Shown here piece by piece: positions 61,209 to 64,000 of a stretch of 64,000 nucleotides of DNA; position 1 is the first letter of the stretch, and each line of letters begins with the position of its first letter. Source of the stretch: Dyella choica (GTDB lineage Bacteria; Pseudomonadota; Gammaproteobacteria; Xanthomonadales; Rhodanobacteraceae). The stretch covers positions 124,001-188,000 of the forward strand of contig NZ_RYYV01000009.1 of the NCBI RefSeq assembly GCF_003977665.1, read 5' to 3'. The position numbers and the translations under genes were made by a program. The notes beneath the pieces were generated by a model. That model was not told the origin of the DNA and ran no database searches. It saw only the letters and a program-made list of their open reading frames with translations.

Positions 61209-61397
61209 ATGCATCCGCATCCGTTCTTTGGACTGCTCGCCGCCATCCTGGCCGTGATTCCGGCTTGGAGGGTCGTTTCGAAAGCCGGCTACCACGGCGC
61301 CTGGTCGCTGCTGCTCTTCGTGCCGCTGGTAAATATCATCATGCTGTACGTGTTTGCGTTCAGTCAGTGGCCGACCGAGCGGGCGCGTTCGCCCTGA
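61209..61397 (+). CDS. Small membrane protein
   Basis: The 62-residue product has two hydrophobic segments (FFGLLAAILAVIPAWRVV and WSLLLFVPLVNIIMLYVFAF). AAGGAGAAGTGAGGG precedes the ATG, giving a ribosome site at a slightly long distance. Short proteins of this layout (two helices with a P-x-x-N turn) occur widely in proteobacteria as unnamed membrane proteins. Confidence 0.6.
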   Translation: MHPHPFFGLLAAILAVIPAWRVVSKAGYHGAWSLLLFVPLVNIIMLYVFAFSQWPTERARSP

Positions 61398-61425
61398 TTC
61401 CTGGGACGTAAGTCGGCAAATTTCC

Positions 61426-61458
61426 GGCTCCTCCCCTCCATGCAGTAGGGGAGGAGCC
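61426..61458. repeat. Family C CT-rich hairpin
   Basis: GGCTCCTCCCC and GGGGAGGAGCC form an 11-base stem, with a further T-A pair toward the loop. It lies between the small membrane gene and the convergent NPYQAP protein. It matches the hairpins at 49110 and 57607. Confidence 0.7.
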
Positions 61459-61505
61459 GTAGACGTGCCAATGCACAATCGTGCAAGCGCGCAACCGGTG
61501 CTCGC

Positions 61506-61889
61506 TTAAGGCGGCGATGCACCGAGCAAGCCCACCTTGTAGCCGGCCTCCCGCAACCGGCTGGTGGCCTTCACGCTCAACACCACCAGAATCACCAGGT
61601 TGACGAGCGGCACCAGGCATCCGATCACCAGCAACACCTTGGTACCGGTGGAATGACCAAAGCCCCCGCAAAGGCGGACGATGCCGACGATCGCCATGAT
61701 CGCGGCGACAAGGCTCAGCACCAGCACCAGACCGCTGGAACTCCTGGCCGCCATGGTCAAAAAGTTCAGGATGATCGAATAGATGATCAGCTTCTGCCCG
61801 CTGGCGATCTGCTGCAAGTCGGCGCTGTCCGATGGTGGACGATCTTCCACTTCCGAACGTGGTGCCTGATACGGATTGTCACTGCTCAT
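61506..61889 (-). CDS. Small membrane protein with NPYQAP start
   Basis: The 127-residue protein starts MSSDNPYQAPRSEVEDRPPS, the N-terminal tag common in a group of small bacterial membrane proteins, followed by three helices (KLIIYSIILNFLTMAAR, GLVLVLSLVAAIMAIVGIVRL, VLLVIGCLVPLVNLVILVVL). Function is unknown. It is divergent from the methyltransferase gene. Confidence 0.75.
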   Translation of the reverse strand: MSSDNPYQAPRSEVEDRPPSDSADLQQIASGQKLIIYSIILNFLTMAARSSSGLVLVLSLVAAIMAIVGIVRLCGGFGHSTGTKVLLVIGCLVPLVNLVILVVLSVKATSRLREAGYKVGLLGASPP

Positions 61890-62170
61890 GCTTCCCCCCT
61901 ACAACGTAAAGAAAACCTGCTGCAGGTAAGCAGCAGGCAGTAAAAAACCAGCCCTCCTGGTGGAATCGGCCATGCAGCCGCCGCCCCCACGCGCCTTTGT
62001 ACATGCGAACCCCAATCAATGCCAGACGGATCCAGTAAGAGGCGACAAGCCGCCCCCTCGCAACCATCCATGGCTTGATCGGCACTCACCTGCGAAAGGC
62101 CATTCCGATCTGCGGCGAAGATCGCTCAACGCGCCAATCAGGCCCACACCCTGCCAGGGCGATCAACAAG

Positions 62171-62800
62171 ATGCATAGCGGAGCGCAGTACCACCAATTC
62201 ATTCTGAACTCGCCGCGGGACCGGGTGGTGCGCAACAGGTTTCAGCGGCTGGCACTGAAGCTCCTGCCCGAAGGCGCCGACGTGCTCGATTTCGGTGCCG
62301 GAACCGGTATCGATGCAAAGGCGTTTGCGGCCAAGGGACACCGCACCTTCGTCTACGAACCGTCTGCAGCCATGCGCGAGTATTTGGTGCAGCATTGCAG
62401 CGACGAAATCGCTCTCGAAAAGATCATCCAGATTCCATCGCCACTGGCCTGCAAGGTGCAGGGAGTCACTGCCAATTTCGCCGTGCTCAATCATTTCGAG
62501 GATCACACCTTGCTGTTCGAAGAGCTGTCACGCGTGGTCCACCCGGGCGGTTTTGTGCTGGCCAGCATGCTCAATCCTTATTATCTCGGCGACGCACGTT
62601 ATGCCTGGTGGCGAAAGAACCTGGTAAATCTGCTGCGGCGCGGTCACTACGCCATTGCCAGCGAAAGTCGTATTCATCGGTTTGCGCCGCGCATCGTAGC
62701 GCGTGCCGCCACGCCGCACTTCCGGCTCGAACGTCTTGCTCCGCGTGGCTTGCGGCTGGCTACCGATCTGTACATGTTCCTACTACTGCGGCGGCTGTGA
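62171..62800 (+). CDS. Class I SAM-dependent methyltransferase
   Basis: The 209-residue protein has motif I VLDFGAGTGIDAKAFAAKGH, and further motifs with VYEPSAAMREYL, TANFAVLNHFEDHTLLFEELSRVV and PGGFVLASMLNP. It is a Rossmann-fold methyltransferase of unknown substrate. The ATG at 62171 gives MHSGAQYHQFILNSP; the frame is open 32 codons further. The downstream gene starts one base after its stop, so they form an operon. Confidence 0.85.
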   Translation: MHSGAQYHQFILNSPRDRVVRNRFQRLALKLLPEGADVLDFGAGTGIDAKAFAAKGHRTFVYEPSAAMREYLVQHCSDEIALEKIIQIPSPLACKVQGVTANFAVLNHFEDHTLLFEELSRVVHPGGFVLASMLNPYYLGDARYAWWRKNLVNLLRRGHYAIASESRIHRFAPRIVARAATPHFRLERLAPRGLRLATDLYMFLLLRRL

Positions 62801-62801
62801 A

Positions 62802-63725
62802 ATGCTCAAAGACTGGTTAAGGCCGTATGTGCGTCCCTTGCCGCAATGGTCCCCGGTTGCCATTGTTCCTCCGTCACAGATCGTCGTCGCCACCTTGCGA
62901 TGGGTCGGCAACTCGGCAGATGTCACCACCGACCACACGGTGGCTTCGCTAAACCCGCTCATGATCGCGACCAGCTTCGATGCCGGCCAACTCCCCACAT
63001 TGGAGTACAGCGACAGCGCGACGGGCAAGGCTTTGGGAATTTTGCGCCTGGTGCGCGCGGATTCGATCGCTGCGGAAGAGGCAGCCATTACCCTCTACCA
63101 CGTAAAAGCCGGCGCACACCGTTGCCTCGGATGGCCACGCCGCTCGTGGAACGCGTGGCTACAGAACCGGAGCATGCTGAAAAATCGTGCATCGGGCCAT
63201 TTGAATATGGAACCCGCCGCAGCACAGCACCTGATGATAGCGTATCTGCGTCCGCGCCCCGTTGTCCTTGTCTCCGTCGACGCGCCGGGACACCGGAACA
63301 TCTTCCCCATGGACTTGATCGGCCCGCTGGAGCGCAGCGGCTTCTTTTCGCTTGCGCTTCGCAGCACCAATGTTTCACAGCCGATCATGCGCGAAGTCCG
63401 GCGGGTTGCCCTGTCCAGCATGCCGGCGTCGATGAAGGCCACGGTTTACAAGCTCAGCGAGCATCACAAGCAGCCGCTTGCAAACTGGGATGCACTCCCC
63501 TTCCCGCTTCGGCCATCGCGGGAATTCGGTATTCCCGCCGTTGCGGCGGCGTTACGTGTTCGGGAGTTGACCATTGTGCACAGCCAGGAGATCGGCTTGC
63601 ACACGTTTTTCCTCTGCCGCATCGCTTCCGATGAAAATTGGGCCGAAGGCGACCAGCTGCATCACACGGCGGGCTTCCACCAGGCATACCGTCATCGGCA
63701 GGGCATGCCATTCAAGGAAGTGTAG
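62802..63725 (+). CDS. Possible flavin-reductase-like split-barrel protein
   Basis: The 307-residue protein is not firmly recognised. Its C-terminal half has VDAPGHRNIFPMDLIGPLERSGFFSLALRSTN, similar to the FMN-binding split barrel of the flavin-reductase-like domain, followed by FGIPAVAAALRVRELTIV and HSQEIGLHTFFLCRI. There is no signal peptide. It is co-transcribed with the methyltransferase, so the pair may tailor one metabolite. Function is otherwise unknown. Confidence 0.55.
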   Translation: MLKDWLRPYVRPLPQWSPVAIVPPSQIVVATLRWVGNSADVTTDHTVASLNPLMIATSFDAGQLPTLEYSDSATGKALGILRLVRADSIAAEEAAITLYHVKAGAHRCLGWPRRSWNAWLQNRSMLKNRASGHLNMEPAAAQHLMIAYLRPRPVVLVSVDAPGHRNIFPMDLIGPLERSGFFSLALRSTNVSQPIMREVRRVALSSMPASMKATVYKLSEHHKQPLANWDALPFPLRPSREFGIPAVAAALRVRELTIVHSQEIGLHTFFLCRIASDENWAEGDQLHHTAGFHQAYRHRQGMPFKEV

Positions 63726-63793
63726 GGATGCTCCGATCTATTCCACACTTCTGGCATCCCGCCAGGAAAGCCCGTCACGCCGGATGCTCTTAG

Positions 63794-63872
63794 CGCGTAG
63801 GCTGGGATGGCAATCCCAGCATCGCGCAGCGATCGGCATGGCAATGCTAGGTTTTGCAACCCAGCCTACGCG
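63794..63872. repeat. Family A palindrome, imperfect copy
   Basis: The left arm at 63795-63820 is a good match to the family; the right arm at 63846-63872 has several changes. The inner hairpin of the left arm is intact. It lies between two convergent genes. Confidence 0.7.
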
Positions 63873-63896
63873 CTGGGAAGTCACGTCCAGTGTTCC

Positions 63897-64000
63897 TCAG
63901 GTGTGGCAAGGCGTGCCTGATGAACGGATAAATCCAGCAATCGCCTTGGCACACTCAACTGGCCGTGCCTGGAGGAGCAAGTGCGGCCCCTCGATGTCCA
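63897..64000 (-). CDS. Alpha/beta hydrolase, C-terminal end only (cut by window edge)
   Basis: On the minus strand the last 33 codons before TGA at 63899-63897 read DIEGPHLLLQARPVECAKAI and then AGFIRSSGTPCHT. The pattern GPHLLLQARPxECAxAIxxFI is the usual end of alpha/beta hydrolases, with the catalytic His in GPHLLL. The 5' part is outside the window. Confidence 0.6.
   Translation of the reverse strand, partial: DIEGPHLLLQARPVECAKAIAGFIRSSGTPCHT

Noticed and set aside
1-64000. CRISPR array or rRNA operon
   Set aside because: No regularly spaced direct repeats of 25-40 bases and no rRNA-like sequence were seen.

Overview
The window looks like a chromosomal segment of a high-GC gammaproteobacterium of the Xanthomonadales, most likely the Rhodanobacteraceae (Dyella, Luteibacter, Rhodanobacter or Frateuria type). 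This rests on gene content: a TrpS with the long C-terminal extension seen in xanthomonads, a kynA/hppD/hmgA/fahA aromatic amino acid set, an alpha2beta2-type pyruvate dehydrogenase, a PepSY-PhoP-PhoQ operon, and many short intergenic palindromes. Species cannot be fixed from the sequence alone.

Layout. 0-2 kb: end of a GtrII-like membrane protein and a truncated haemoglobin. 2-9.4 kb: thiol peroxidase, tyrosine catabolism (fahA, hmgA, hppD, with a divergent MarR regulator and a palindromic operator candidate), a POT peptide transporter and tryptophan 2,3-dioxygenase. Together these suggest peptide uptake and aromatic amino acid breakdown. 9.6-13.2 kb: E1alpha, E1beta and E2 of a 2-oxoacid dehydrogenase, without E3. 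13.2-15.4 kb: alpha/beta hydrolase with a divergent HxlR regulator, and a lipocalin-like exported protein. 15.4-18.3 kb: a CpxA/CpxR-like pair divergent from a Spy/CpxP-like periplasmic protein, with a consensus CpxR box between them. 18.3-27 kb: trpS, arginase, an unusual two-gene operon (unknown protein plus a large tyrosine-decarboxylase-type PLP enzyme), tRNA-Thr, and birA-coaX-SPOR.

27-31.2 kb: secreted Ser/Gly-rich protein, PhoQ/PhoP/PepSY operon, dusA. 31.2-37.5 kb: a probable remnant genomic island. The 5' end of dusA is repeated in diverged form at 37.4 kb in the same orientation, and the enclosed genes are poorly known: a zinc-ribbon membrane protein, a 33-residue exported peptide, a membrane-anchored EF-Tu domain III homologue and an autotransporter. 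No integrase was found. dusA is an established integration site for phages and islands.

37.8-64 kb: ordinary chromosome with many exported or membrane proteins of unknown function: a secreted HExxH protein, ferredoxin reductase, a small protein kinase, DUF456, DUF885, a secreted beta-rich protein, TonB, a cysteine-dioxygenase-like cupin with a flavoprotein, cardiolipin synthase, nicotinamidase, HAD phosphatase, Kir-type potassium channel, a tandem pair of LAB_N proteins, LytS/LytR-type regulators, an aspartate-racemase family protein, an exported RidA, a methyltransferase with a split-barrel-like protein, and the 3' end of an alpha/beta hydrolase at the right edge.

Three families of intergenic palindromes recur. 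Family A is a double hairpin with TAGGCTGGG arms, at about 1.95, 40.36, 53.7, 54.9 and 63.8 kb. Family B is a CATTCC hairpin at about 5.1 and 11.75 kb. Family C is a CCCTCCCC hairpin, mostly at gene 3' ends. No rRNA operon, CRISPR array, intact insertion sequence or intact prophage was seen.
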